Assembly (NCBI RefSeq): GCF_001431465.1
Contig: NZ_LDJJ01000007.1
Location: forward strand, 1-64,000
DNA: 64,000 nt
Direction: 5' to 3'
Source of the DNA: Stenotrophomonas terrae
Lineage (GTDB): Bacteria > Pseudomonadota > Gammaproteobacteria > Xanthomonadales > Xanthomonadaceae
Below the pieces are notes generated by a model. That model did no database searches. It was not told the DNA's origin and saw nothing but the letters and a program-made list of their open reading frames with translations. Position numbers and translations under genes: made by a program. Below, one piece after another: positions 37,327 through 45,758 of this stretch (positions are counted from its first letter, which is position 1; the number at the start of each line of letters is the position of its first letter).

Positions 37327-38414
37327 GGCCGGTGCGCAGCATCGGCGAAGCCAGCGCCAAGTCGTCCCGCAGCCGCGACAGCATCCGCCAGCTCACCACC
37401 ACGGCGATGCTGGCCGCGTTCTACGGCCTGCCGTGGCTGCACTGGAACGATACCCCCTGGCTGCTGCTGGATATCGATGCGCGCCAGTTCCAGATCGCCG
37501 GTTTGCAGATGCAGCCGGAACAATCACTGCCGCTGCTATGGCTGGCCCTGGCGGCACTGGCCTTGCTGTGCCTGGCCACCAGCCTGTACGGCCGCCTGTG
37601 GTGCACCTATGCCTGCCCGCAAACGGTATTGACCCGTTTGTTCCGCAAGTTGACCGGCCTGACCGCCTTCAAGGGCCGGATGGCGGCGCTGGGGCCGCCG
37701 CTGCGGCAGGGACTGTGGGCGGGGATCGCGCTGTGGACCGGGATCAGCTTTGTCGGCTACTTCACCCCCATCGCGGATCTGGTGCAGGGTTTGCTCAGCT
37801 TCTCGCTCAGCGGCTGGGAGTGGTTCTGGATCAGTTTCTACGGCCTGGCGACCTGGGCAAACGTGGTCTACCTGCATGAACAGGTATGCAGCTATTTATG
37901 CCCTTACAGCCGCATACAGCCGCTGATTACCGACACACGCACCCCGGCAATCCAATACAACGCTCCACGCGGCGAGCCACGTGGCCCGCGCGGCCTGGAC
38001 AACGCCAGCGTATTGCACCGCTCACGCGGCCTGCTGGACGCCACCACCGCTGCCGACTATGTGTTCCGTGCCGCACATCCGGCAATCGCCGGCGCCATGC
38101 CCAACTTCAGCCCCGTACACCTGGGTGACTGCACTGATTGCGGCGCCTGCGTTGCCGCCTGTCCTATCGGGTTGGATATCCGCAACGGCCGCTCACGCAG
38201 CTGCATCGGATGTGGCAACTGCATGGATGCCTGCGACGATGCCATGGCCGCCAGCCACTACCCATTGGATCTGATCCATCGCGCCCGCCCGATAACCGAT
38301 GGCGATGCCGCCACATCTGGACTACGCATCAAGCCGCTGGCGTTTGCCGGCATCGCGCTGCTGTGCATCGTGCTGGCGGCATTCACCGCTGCCAGTGTTG
38401 TAGGAGCTGCGTAA
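37323..38414 (+). CDS. ccoG: cytochrome cbb3 oxidase accessory protein CcoG, C-terminally shortened
   Basis: A 363-aa protein with four or five transmembrane segments, the CTYACPQT and CSYLCPYSR motifs, and two 4Fe-4S clusters (CTDCGACVAACPIG and CIGCGNCMDACD). It is involved in copper handling for cbb3 oxidase assembly. Family members usually run to about 460 aa with a periplasmic Ig-like domain after the last membrane helix. Here the frame ends just after that helix, and the last residues and stop are encoded by a GTAG repeat, so the C-terminal domain has been lost. Confidence 0.85.
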   Translation: MRPVRSIGEASAKSSRSRDSIRQLTTTAMLAAFYGLPWLHWNDTPWLLLDIDARQFQIAGLQMQPEQSLPLLWLALAALALLCLATSLYGRLWCTYACPQTVLTRLFRKLTGLTAFKGRMAALGPPLRQGLWAGIALWTGISFVGYFTPIADLVQGLLSFSLSGWEWFWISFYGLATWANVVYLHEQVCSYLCPYSRIQPLITDTRTPAIQYNAPRGEPRGPRGLDNASVLHRSRGLLDATTAADYVFRAAHPAIAGAMPNFSPVHLGDCTDCGACVAACPIGLDIRNGRSRSCIGCGNCMDACDDAMAASHYPLDLIHRARPITDGDAATSGLRIKPLAFAGIALLCIVLAAFTAASVVGAA

Positions 38415-38550
38415 GCGGCGAGGCTGAGGTTGCTGGGCCCCTTTTGGTATCCATGCAATCTGATGATTAGTCAGCTTCGCGGCTGACGCCGCTCCTACAA
38501 AAAGCCCGGCGCTGACGATCTGCTTGCTTCGCGGCTTACGCCGCTCCCAC
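38400..38550. repeat. three GTAG-type REP units after ccoG
   Basis: A direct unit (GTAGGAGCTGCGTAAGCGGC) at 38400 is followed by inverted units ending CTCCTAC at 38498 and CTCCCAC at 38550. The first provides the ccoG stop codon. Confidence 0.75.
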
Positions 38551-38586
38551 AAAAGCCTTGTGCTGGAGCCGGTACACTCGCCGCGC

Positions 38587-39786
38587 ATGCATACCCTTGA
38601 AGATCTTAAAAACGGCTCGCTCGCCGGCGCCCAGACCGTCCGCCTAGTCAACCAGGGCCTGACCGAGTTCCCGCAGGCACTGTTTGCCCTGGCCGAAACC
38701 CTGCAGGTACTGGATCTCTCCGGCAACCAGCTCACCTGCCTGCCCGCTGACCTGCAGCGGCTGCACAAGCTGCGCATCCTGTTCTGCTCGAATAATCCGT
38801 TCACGCAGTTGCCGGCTGCACTTGGCGGCTGCGAGCAACTGGAAATGATCGGTTTCAAGGCCTGCGCGATTACGCATGTACCCGAGCATAGCCTGCCGCC
38901 GCGGCTGCGCTGGCTGATCCTCACCGACAACCAGCTCAGTGAATTGCCCGCAGCACTTGGCCAGCGCCCGCACCTGCAGAAGCTGATGCTCTCGTGCAAC
39001 CAGCTTGCCGCCCTACCCGATCTGAGCGATTGCAAGGCACTGGAGCTGCTGCGCCTTGCAGACAATCACTTCAGCGAAATTCCAGCAACCGTGCTTGCCT
39101 TGCCGAACCTGGCGTGGCCGGCCTTGGCCGGCAATCCACTGACTGCCGATGCCGAGCAAGCCGCGCTGGCTGATGCGCATCACCACGCCATCAACTACGA
39201 CGACCTGGAGATCGGTGCGCTGCTGGGCGAAGGGGCGAGCGGACACATCCATCGCGCCACCCGTAAACGCAGCGGCGAGGCGATTGCGGTCAAGGTTTTC
39301 AAAGCGGCATTTACCAGCGATGGCACGCCACAGTCAGAACTGGCCGCCGGTCTCGCCGCCGCCGGGCACCCGAACCTGCTGGCACCGCTGGCCGTGGTTG
39401 AAGGCCATCCGCAAGGTCACCTGGCAGTGGCGATGCCGCTGCAGCCAGCGGTCTACGTCAACCTGGCCGGTCCACCCAGCCTTGCCAGTTGCACGCGCGA
39501 TGTCTATGCAAGCGATACACGCTTCACGCCCGCCATCGCCGAACGCCTGCTTGCCTGCATCCGCGCCGCACTCACCCACCTGCATGCGCACGGCGTACTG
39601 CATGGCGACCTGTACGCGCACAACATCCTGTGGAACCCGGCCAACGGCGAGGCCATATTGAGCGACTTCGGCGCCGCGATGTTGAGCAGCGGATTGCCGC
39701 CCGCACAGCGCGCGCAGTTGCAGGCCATCGAATGGCGGGCATTTGCACACCTTGAGGGTGAGATCAGCGCGCGCACCGGCAACTGA
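38587..39786 (+). CDS. leucine-rich-repeat protein kinase
   Basis: A 399-aa protein. Residues 15-190 are seven or eight LRRs of the LDLSGNQLTCLP type. Residues 200-390 are a compact eukaryotic-type kinase: GEGASGHIHRA (glycine loop), AIAVKVFK (Lys), HGDLYAHNIL (catalytic Asp) and LSDFGAA (metal-binding DFG). No signal peptide or membrane segment, so it is cytoplasmic. The start ATG 38587 follows a weak site. It probably phosphorylates an unknown partner recognised by the LRRs. Confidence 0.82.
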   Translation: MHTLEDLKNGSLAGAQTVRLVNQGLTEFPQALFALAETLQVLDLSGNQLTCLPADLQRLHKLRILFCSNNPFTQLPAALGGCEQLEMIGFKACAITHVPEHSLPPRLRWLILTDNQLSELPAALGQRPHLQKLMLSCNQLAALPDLSDCKALELLRLADNHFSEIPATVLALPNLAWPALAGNPLTADAEQAALADAHHHAINYDDLEIGALLGEGASGHIHRATRKRSGEAIAVKVFKAAFTSDGTPQSELAAGLAAAGHPNLLAPLAVVEGHPQGHLAVAMPLQPAVYVNLAGPPSLASCTRDVYASDTRFTPAIAERLLACIRAALTHLHAHGVLHGDLYAHNILWNPANGEAILSDFGAAMLSSGLPPAQRAQLQAIEWRAFAHLEGEISARTGN

Positions 39787-39931
39787 CAGCAGGCTTTGCC
39801 TGCTCACAGCCGCCCAGCATCCTGAACCACGCACGCCGCATCAGGCTTTGCCACCCGCAAGCGCGTGGCAGAAGGAGCATTCCAGCCCTAAACCGCCGGT
39901 TCCCCTCGACCTGTGAGAAATCGCAGAAAAC

Positions 39932-39958
39932 AAAAAAGCCCTGATTTCTCAGGGCTTT
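39932..39958 (-). terminator. terminator after tRNA-Cys
   Basis: The stem AAAGCCCTGA / TCAGGGCTTT has a TTTC loop; on the minus strand it is followed by T6. Confidence 0.85.
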
Positions 39959-39971
39959 AGTGCTTACCTCA

Positions 39972-40045
39972 TGGAGGCCTGGGTCGGAATCGAACCGGCG
40001 TACGCGGATTTGCAATCCGCTGCATAACCACTCTGCTACCAGGCC
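39972..40045 (-). tRNA. tRNA-Cys (GCA)
   Basis: 74 nt with encoded CCA, acceptor GGCCTGG/CCAGGCC and anticodon loop TTGCAAA. Confidence 0.96.
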
Positions 40046-40087
40046 AAACAACTTGCATCGTCGAAGCGATACACCACCTCGACATGA

Positions 40088-40110
40088 AAAGACCCCGCTG
40101 CGGGGGCCCT
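40088..40110 (-). terminator. terminator after tRNA-Gly
   Basis: A GC-rich hairpin (CCCCG / CGGGG) followed on the minus strand by TCTTTT. Confidence 0.65.
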
Positions 40111-40118
40111 TTCAGATT

Positions 40119-40194
<76 letters not shown>

Positions 40195-40494
40195 GTGGTG
40201 TGCCGGGCATATTACAGACTTCACTGGTGTTGCGCCAGCGCTTTTAACAATTTCTTTCACATTGTGGGGGTGGGTGGAGGGTGTTGGATGTGGAGGCTGC
40301 AGCTGAGCTGAAGGGGCTGGGGTGGATTGGGCGCTTGTACGGGTAAGGCCTCTGCCGAGCATGGCTCGGCACTACATTTGTGCTGCCTGCCCTTCCGCGG
40401 CGCGGAGGGGACTTGGATGGGCCGCCTTTTTGCTGACCGCTGCAACTGACGTACCATCGCGCCTCCCTCGCATCACCTGCCCCAGCCTGTCCTG
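40195..40494. other. tRNA-Gly upstream region with one REP unit
   Basis: About 300 bp without a gene. It contains a GTAG-type palindrome of the second subtype (TGCCGAGCATGGCTCGGCAC followed by TAC, 40353-40375) and a G/T-rich stretch at 40264-40330. No credible frame is visible. Confidence 0.6.
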
Positions 40495-41631
40495 ATGACC
40501 CAGCAATCGCATCGCGTGCAAGGCCTCAACAATGATGAAGTGGCCGCTGACTGGCCCGCCATCGGCATGCCCGAGCTGGTCTGGCTGCAGGCGCATTACC
40601 CGCAGCTACCGGCCGACAGCCAATTGCTCTGGCACAGCCCGCGGCCGATGTCGGCCGCTGCCATCGTGCAGAGCGCGCACGGCAAACTGTTCATCAAGCG
40701 CCATCACCGGCTGGTGCGCAGCGCCGTCTGCCTGGAAGAAGAACACCGGTTCATCCAGCACTTGGCCAACCACGGCGTGCCGGTAGTCAGCCTGTTGCAT
40801 GACAACGATGGCCATACCGCCATAGAACACGGCGACTGGACCTATGAACTGCACACCATCGGCGAAGGCCTGGACCTGTACCGCGATGCCCCGTCATGGA
40901 CCTTGCTGACCGATGTTGAACGCGCGCGCGCGGCTGGCCGCATGCTGGCCACCCTGCACCGCGCCTCGGCCAGCTACCAGGCGCCGCAACGCAGCACCCA
41001 ACTGCTGGTCGCACGTGATGAGCTGATTCGCGCCGCCGACCCGATCGCCGCACTCAAGACCGATCTGCCCAACCGCCCCGGCCTGGCCCGCTACCTGGCC
41101 CGCATCCCCTGGGAACAGCAACTGCAGCGCAACGTCCTGTCCTGGCACAAGGGCCTGGCCCAGCGCCTGCAGGCCGAACCGCAGCTGTGGGCACACAATG
41201 ACTGGCATGTTTCCAACCTGCTGTGGGGCAACGGCGCGAATGCGGAGGAAGTCAGCACGGTGCTGGATTTCGGACTGGCCTCGCCCACCAGCGCCTTGTT
41301 CGACCTCGCCACCGCCATCGAACGCAATGCAATTGCATGGCTGCAACTGGAGCGCGGCAACGATGCGGTGCGCATCGATATCGCACTGGCGCTGCTCGAT
41401 GGTTACCGCCAGATCCTGCCGCTGTCGGCCGAGCGCGTGCACCTGCTGGCCGACCTGTTGCCGATGGTGCATTTCGACTTTGCGCTGTCCGAAGTGGAGT
41501 ACTTCGAAGGCATCACCGACTCGACCGCCAACGCCGATGTCGCCTGGCAACCGTTCATGCTCGGCCACCCGCAATGGTTCGGCAGTACCCCTGGCCAAGC
41601 CTTGTTGCATGCCCTGCACGACGCAGCCTGA
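40495..41631 (+). CDS. aminoglycoside-phosphotransferase-family kinase
   Basis: A 378-aa protein of the APH/choline-kinase fold. It has a GKLFIKRHH Lys region near residue 65, the catalytic loop WAHNDWHVSNLLW near residue 238 and metal-binding VLDFGLASPTSALFDLA. Substrate cannot be deduced. It ends 50 bp before a TPP riboswitch and lies next to thiamine-uptake genes, so a thiamine-kinase-like activity is conceivable, but the riboswitch is downstream and does not control it. Confidence 0.75.
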   Translation: MTQQSHRVQGLNNDEVAADWPAIGMPELVWLQAHYPQLPADSQLLWHSPRPMSAAAIVQSAHGKLFIKRHHRLVRSAVCLEEEHRFIQHLANHGVPVVSLLHDNDGHTAIEHGDWTYELHTIGEGLDLYRDAPSWTLLTDVERARAAGRMLATLHRASASYQAPQRSTQLLVARDELIRAADPIAALKTDLPNRPGLARYLARIPWEQQLQRNVLSWHKGLAQRLQAEPQLWAHNDWHVSNLLWGNGANAEEVSTVLDFGLASPTSALFDLATAIERNAIAWLQLERGNDAVRIDIALALLDGYRQILPLSAERVHLLADLLPMVHFDFALSEVEYFEGITDSTANADVAWQPFMLGHPQWFGSTPGQALLHALHDAA

Positions 41632-41680
41632 AGCAAGCCGGCTCGCAAATCATTCGCATTTGTAGTGAAATGCCCCCATG

Positions 41681-41757
41681 AAGCGGGGGTGCCTGGGTTT
41701 GCCAGGCTGAGAGAGTCCCTTGGAACCTGATCCGGTTTGCACCGGCGTAGGGAGCTT
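41681..41757 (+). promoter_or_regulatory. TPP (thiamine pyrophosphate) riboswitch
   Basis: A classic THI element: GGGGTGCC, GGCTGAGAGAG, CCCTTGGAACCTGATCCGGT and CCGGCGTAGGGAGC in the right order, closed by AAGC/GCTT pairing. It lies 83 bp before the TonB-receptor start and should switch the receptor-pnuT operon off when TPP is plentiful. Confidence 0.95.
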
Positions 41758-41839
41758 TGAGCAGCAGTCGTAGCGCCGTCACCGGCGCTGCGCATGCGCG
41801 CCTTCGCTTCGTCTCCCTTGGTGTCTGAAGACGAATCGA

Positions 41840-44014
41840 ATGAACCGCTGCCTGCGCCCCACGTTGTTGTCCCTCGCCCTGAGCACCGCCCTGCCGCTGT
41901 ATGCCAGCGACACCGGCCTCGATGCGGCCGCCGAACACTCCCCGACCGAACTTGCCGCCGTGCGCGTGCAGGCCCACCAGCCGGAAGCGGACAACGCCCG
42001 CGTCAACAGCTTTGGCAGTGGCGACTGGAAGAACACCCCGGCCTCGATGAACGTACTGGATCGTGACCTGCTCGACCACCAGCAGATCCGCTCGCTGTCC
42101 GAACTGGCCAGCAATGACGCCTCGCTCGGTGATGCCTACGCGCCGGTGGGCTATTACCAGAACGTCGCCATCCGCGGCTTCGCACTGGATACCGCCACCG
42201 GCTACCGCTTCAACGGCATGTCGATTGCCGGCGAACAGCGCCTGGCACTGGAAAACCTGCAGTCGGTGGAAATCCTCAAAGGTGAGGCCGGCCTCGCCGC
42301 CGGCGTGATGGCACCGGGCGGCATCATCAATTACGTCGGCAAGCGGACAGCGGAAGTGCGCACCCTCACCCTCGGCAGCGATGCCGAAGGTTCGCGCTAT
42401 GCGGCCATCGACGTCGGCCACTGGCTGACGCCACGCTTCGGCCTGCGCTTCAACGCTGCCTGGGATGACAGCACGTCCTATATCGAACATGCCGATGGCC
42501 GCCGCAACTTCTACGCGCTGGCAACCGACTGGCTGATCGGCGAACGCGGCAAGCTTGAAGTGGACGCCAACTACCAGACCAGCATGCAGCGCTCGGCATC
42601 CGGCTACCAGCTGTTGGGGGGCAGTACGCTACCGACCGGCGTGGACCGCGAGCACATGCTCGGCTACCAGCCCTGGCAGCAGCCGGTTGGTATCGCCAGT
42701 ACCAACATCACCGCATTGCACACCTACGATTTCAATGCCAACTGGCAATCGCGCGTTGCGCTCAGCCACAGCCGCACGGTCATCGACGACAACGTCGCCT
42801 TCGCCTACGGCTGCTACTACGCCACGCAATGCGCCGACGGCAGCGTCCCCGGCAACTACTTCGCGCCCAATGGCGACTACGACATCTACGATTACCGCAG
42901 CCCGGACGACACCCGCCGCAACCAGGAACTGCGTGCCGAGCTGCGCGGCAGCTTCGACACAGGCCCTCTCGGCCATCAGCTGACAGTGGGCGCTGACCAG
43001 TTCCGCCGCACCGTGGACAAACGCCGCAACGTCAACGAGTACGTCGGCACGGTCAACATCCACGACAACCGCCTGCCGGTATTCGACCCCTCGCCGCTGC
43101 AGCCCGGCGCCTCCGCACGCCGCCTGGACAGCCGCCAGACTGCGGTTTTCGCACTGGATCGCATCCAGCTCAACCAGGATTGGCAATGGTTGGCCGGTGG
43201 CCGCTACGTGCGCCTGGACGAACGCGCCTACGACAAGCGCGGCAACCCGCAGCGCCGCAGCCGCCTGTCGCGCTTCCTGCCGCAGACCGCTGTGATGTGG
43301 AAAGCCAGCGACAGCATCAATGCCTACGCCAGCTATGTCGAAGGCATCTCCCTGGGCCAGGAGGCACCGTTCTGGACCTCGAATGCCGACACCTTCCTGC
43401 CGGCGGTGCAATCGCGCCAGCTTGAAGTCGGCATCAAGTACGCCAGCAGCGAACAGCTGAGCCTGGGCGCGGCAGTGTTCCGCACCACCCAGCCCTATCA
43501 GTACGCTAAACCAGACAGCAGCGATGTCGGCTACACCTTCGTTGAAGAAGGCAAGCAGGCCCACATTGGCCTGGAACTGACCGCCAACGGCCAGCTCAGT
43601 GATGCATTGCAGATCATCGCCAGCGCCAGCGTGCTGCAGGCGCGTGCGCGCGATACCGGCACGCCAAGCTACGAAGGCCACCAGCTGGTCAACGTGCCCA
43701 AGCTGCGCGGCAGCGTGCACCTGAGCTATGCCCTGCCCTTCGTCGAGAACCTGGACCTGACCGGCGGCTGGCGCTATGCCTCGGCCAATACCGCGCGCGC
43801 CGATGGCGCGGTGCGTGCGCCCAGCTATAGCGTGTTCGATGCCGGCCTGCGCTTCCAGCACCAGCTGCAGGGCCACGCAGTGAGCTGGAACCTGTCGGTG
43901 GACAATGTATTCAACCGCTTCTACTGGCGCGATACCGGCAGCAGCCTGGGTGATTACTACCTGTTCCCCGGCGCACCACGGCAGGCACGCGTATCGGTGA
44001 GCTTCGCGCTGTGA
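41840..44014 (+). CDS. TonB-dependent outer-membrane receptor, probably for thiamine
   Basis: A 724-aa receptor. It has a signal peptide (residues 1-23), a plug domain with SMNVLDRDLLDHQQIRSL and VEILKGEAGLAAGVMAPGGIINYV, and a beta barrel ending in the aromatic-terminal VSVSFAL. Sequence is closest to siderophore receptors, but the TPP riboswitch and the following pnuT-type gene indicate thiamine or a precursor as cargo. Energy comes from TonB-ExbB-ExbD. The stop overlaps the next gene. Confidence 0.87.
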   Translation: MNRCLRPTLLSLALSTALPLYASDTGLDAAAEHSPTELAAVRVQAHQPEADNARVNSFGSGDWKNTPASMNVLDRDLLDHQQIRSLSELASNDASLGDAYAPVGYYQNVAIRGFALDTATGYRFNGMSIAGEQRLALENLQSVEILKGEAGLAAGVMAPGGIINYVGKRTAEVRTLTLGSDAEGSRYAAIDVGHWLTPRFGLRFNAAWDDSTSYIEHADGRRNFYALATDWLIGERGKLEVDANYQTSMQRSASGYQLLGGSTLPTGVDREHMLGYQPWQQPVGIASTNITALHTYDFNANWQSRVALSHSRTVIDDNVAFAYGCYYATQCADGSVPGNYFAPNGDYDIYDYRSPDDTRRNQELRAELRGSFDTGPLGHQLTVGADQFRRTVDKRRNVNEYVGTVNIHDNRLPVFDPSPLQPGASARRLDSRQTAVFALDRIQLNQDWQWLAGGRYVRLDERAYDKRGNPQRRSRLSRFLPQTAVMWKASDSINAYASYVEGISLGQEAPFWTSNADTFLPAVQSRQLEVGIKYASSEQLSLGAAVFRTTQPYQYAKPDSSDVGYTFVEEGKQAHIGLELTANGQLSDALQIIASASVLQARARDTGTPSYEGHQLVNVPKLRGSVHLSYALPFVENLDLTGGWRYASANTARADGAVRAPSYSVFDAGLRFQHQLQGHAVSWNLSVDNVFNRFYWRDTGSSLGDYYLFPGAPRQARVSVSFAL

Positions 44015-44610
44015 GCAGCGCCATGCTCGAATGGTCGGCCGCGCTGTGCAGCATCCTCGGTGTCTGGCTGATGGCGCAACGGCGCATGGTCGCCTGGCCG
44101 GTCGGCCTGTTGTCGGTGGCGCTGTACGCACTGGTGTTCGCCGAAGCCAAGCTGTATTCGGACACACTGCTGCAGCTCGCCTTCGCCGTCTTCCTGGTTT
44201 ACGGCTGGATCAACTGGCGCCGGCACGCCGCCGATGAAGGCAGCGTGCGCATCGTGCCCCTGTCACGCAGCAAGATGCTGCGTGACCTCGCCATCGGCCT
44301 GCTAGGCGGCATCGCCCTTGGCGCCGGCATGCACAGCTTCACCGATGCATCGCTGCCCTGGCTGGACGCGATGCTGACCGGCCTGAGCCTGGTCGCGCAG
44401 TGGTGGCAGGCACGCCGCCACACCGCCACCTGGTGGCTTTGGATCGTGGTCGACGTGGTGTACGTGGGTGCGTACATGTTCAAGTCACTGCATGTGACTG
44501 CCGCCCTGTATGTATTCTTCCTCGGCCTGGCCGTGGTCGGGCTGCGCGCATGGAGTGCAGCGGCGGCCAACACGTCTGCTGCAGAACCCGCGGCGCACGG
44601 CGCGCGCTGA
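44011..44610 (+). CDS. pnuT: PnuC-family transporter, probably PnuT for thiamine
   Basis: A 199-aa inner-membrane protein with about seven helices. The family features are GVWLMAQRRMVAWPVGLLSVALYALVFAEAKLYSD near the N-terminus and the C-terminal WLWIVVDVVYVGAYMFKSL. It starts within the receptor stop (4-bp overlap) under the TPP riboswitch, which distinguishes a thiamine transporter (PnuT) from the NAD-precursor transporter PnuC. It would take up thiamine after outer-membrane passage. Confidence 0.82.
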   Translation: MSSAMLEWSAALCSILGVWLMAQRRMVAWPVGLLSVALYALVFAEAKLYSDTLLQLAFAVFLVYGWINWRRHAADEGSVRIVPLSRSKMLRDLAIGLLGGIALGAGMHSFTDASLPWLDAMLTGLSLVAQWWQARRHTATWWLWIVVDVVYVGAYMFKSLHVTAALYVFFLGLAVVGLRAWSAAAANTSAAEPAAHGAR

Positions 44611-44678
44611 GCGGCGCCATGCAATGCCACTGCTGCCGGCATCGGCAGCAGCTGGCTGAACACAAAAACACGGACAAC

Positions 44679-44702
44679 AAAAAGGCCCCGTCAGGGGCCT
44701 TT
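44679..44702 (-). terminator. terminator of the tRNA-Gly cluster
   Basis: The stem AAAGGCCCC / GGGGCCTTT has a GTCA loop; on the minus strand it is followed by a T-rich run. It lies 42 bp after the leftmost tRNA-Gly of the cluster. Confidence 0.85.
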
Positions 44703-44743
44703 GTTTACCTGCAGATATCACATGGAATCTGCAGGTCATTATC

Positions 44744-44819
<76 letters not shown>

Positions 44820-44877
44820 GGATTGAATGTGACAGCCGCCAAGCGGACGACCAGCATTCGAAGATGTGCTGCAAGAC

Positions 44878-44953
<76 letters not shown>

Positions 44954-45012
44954 AGGCTTGCTACATCTATTTACTCATCAACCCACAAAAAACATGGACT
45001 GACGCTTGAAAC

Positions 45013-45088
<76 letters not shown>

Positions 45089-45136
45089 TTGGGAGGCGAA
45101 ATTCTACATGCATTGGCAGCAGTGTCAACAGCCTGT

Positions 45137-45751
45137 TCACTTTTTAACTGCGCCATTGCGTCCGGCTTTTTCATCTTCACGCAGGCTCGGCCAGGCCGCC
45201 CGCAGATACTGCAGTGCCGACACCAGGGTCAGCAGCGCGGCGATGGCCAGCATCCAGTCTCCAATATGGAAAACCGGCTCGCCCATCCAGATATCGGTGA
45301 ACGGGGTATTCGGCGATACCGAGTACAGCAGGCATAGCAGCGCCACCATCTGCGCGGTGGTCTTGACCTTGCCGATCATGGCCACCCGCACCTTGGCACG
45401 CTGGCCGATTTCAGCCATCCACTCACGCAACGCCGACACAGCGATTTCACGGCCGACGATCACCGCCGCCCAGAACGCCATCCACGGCGTCGGATGCCCC
45501 TGCACGATCAGGAACAAGGCCACCGCCACCATCAACTTGTCCGCCACCGGGTCCAGGAACGCGCCGAACGCCGAATGCTGTTCGTACCGCCGCGCCACCC
45601 AGCCATCCAGCCAATCGGTGATCGCCGCCAGGCCAAAAATCGCCGCCGAGGCGAAGTTCGTCCACGCGTAGGGCAGGTAGAACACCAGCACCAGCACCGG
45701 GATCATCATGATCCGCAGCAAGGTCAGCCAGGTGGGGATAGTCAATTTCAT
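45137..45751 (-). CDS. pgsA: CDP-diacylglycerol-glycerol-3-phosphate 3-phosphatidyltransferase
   Basis: A 204-aa integral membrane enzyme from ATG 45751; the longer frame overlaps uvrC. The CDP-alcohol phosphotransferase motif DWLDGWVARRYEQHSAFGAF-LDPVADK lies near residues 46-70. It makes phosphatidylglycerol phosphate, the first committed step to PG and cardiolipin. The gene begins 7 bp after the uvrC stop, the usual uvrC-pgsA order, and is followed by tRNA-Gly genes. Confidence 0.93.
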   Translation of the reverse strand: MKLTIPTWLTLLRIMMIPVLVLVFYLPYAWTNFASAAIFGLAAITDWLDGWVARRYEQHSAFGAFLDPVADKLMVAVALFLIVQGHPTPWMAFWAAVIVGREIAVSALREWMAEIGQRAKVRVAMIGKVKTTAQMVALLCLLYSVSPNTPFTDIWMGEPVFHIGDWMLAIAALLTLVSALQYLRAAWPSLREDEKAGRNGAVKK

Positions 45752-45758
45752 TGCAACA

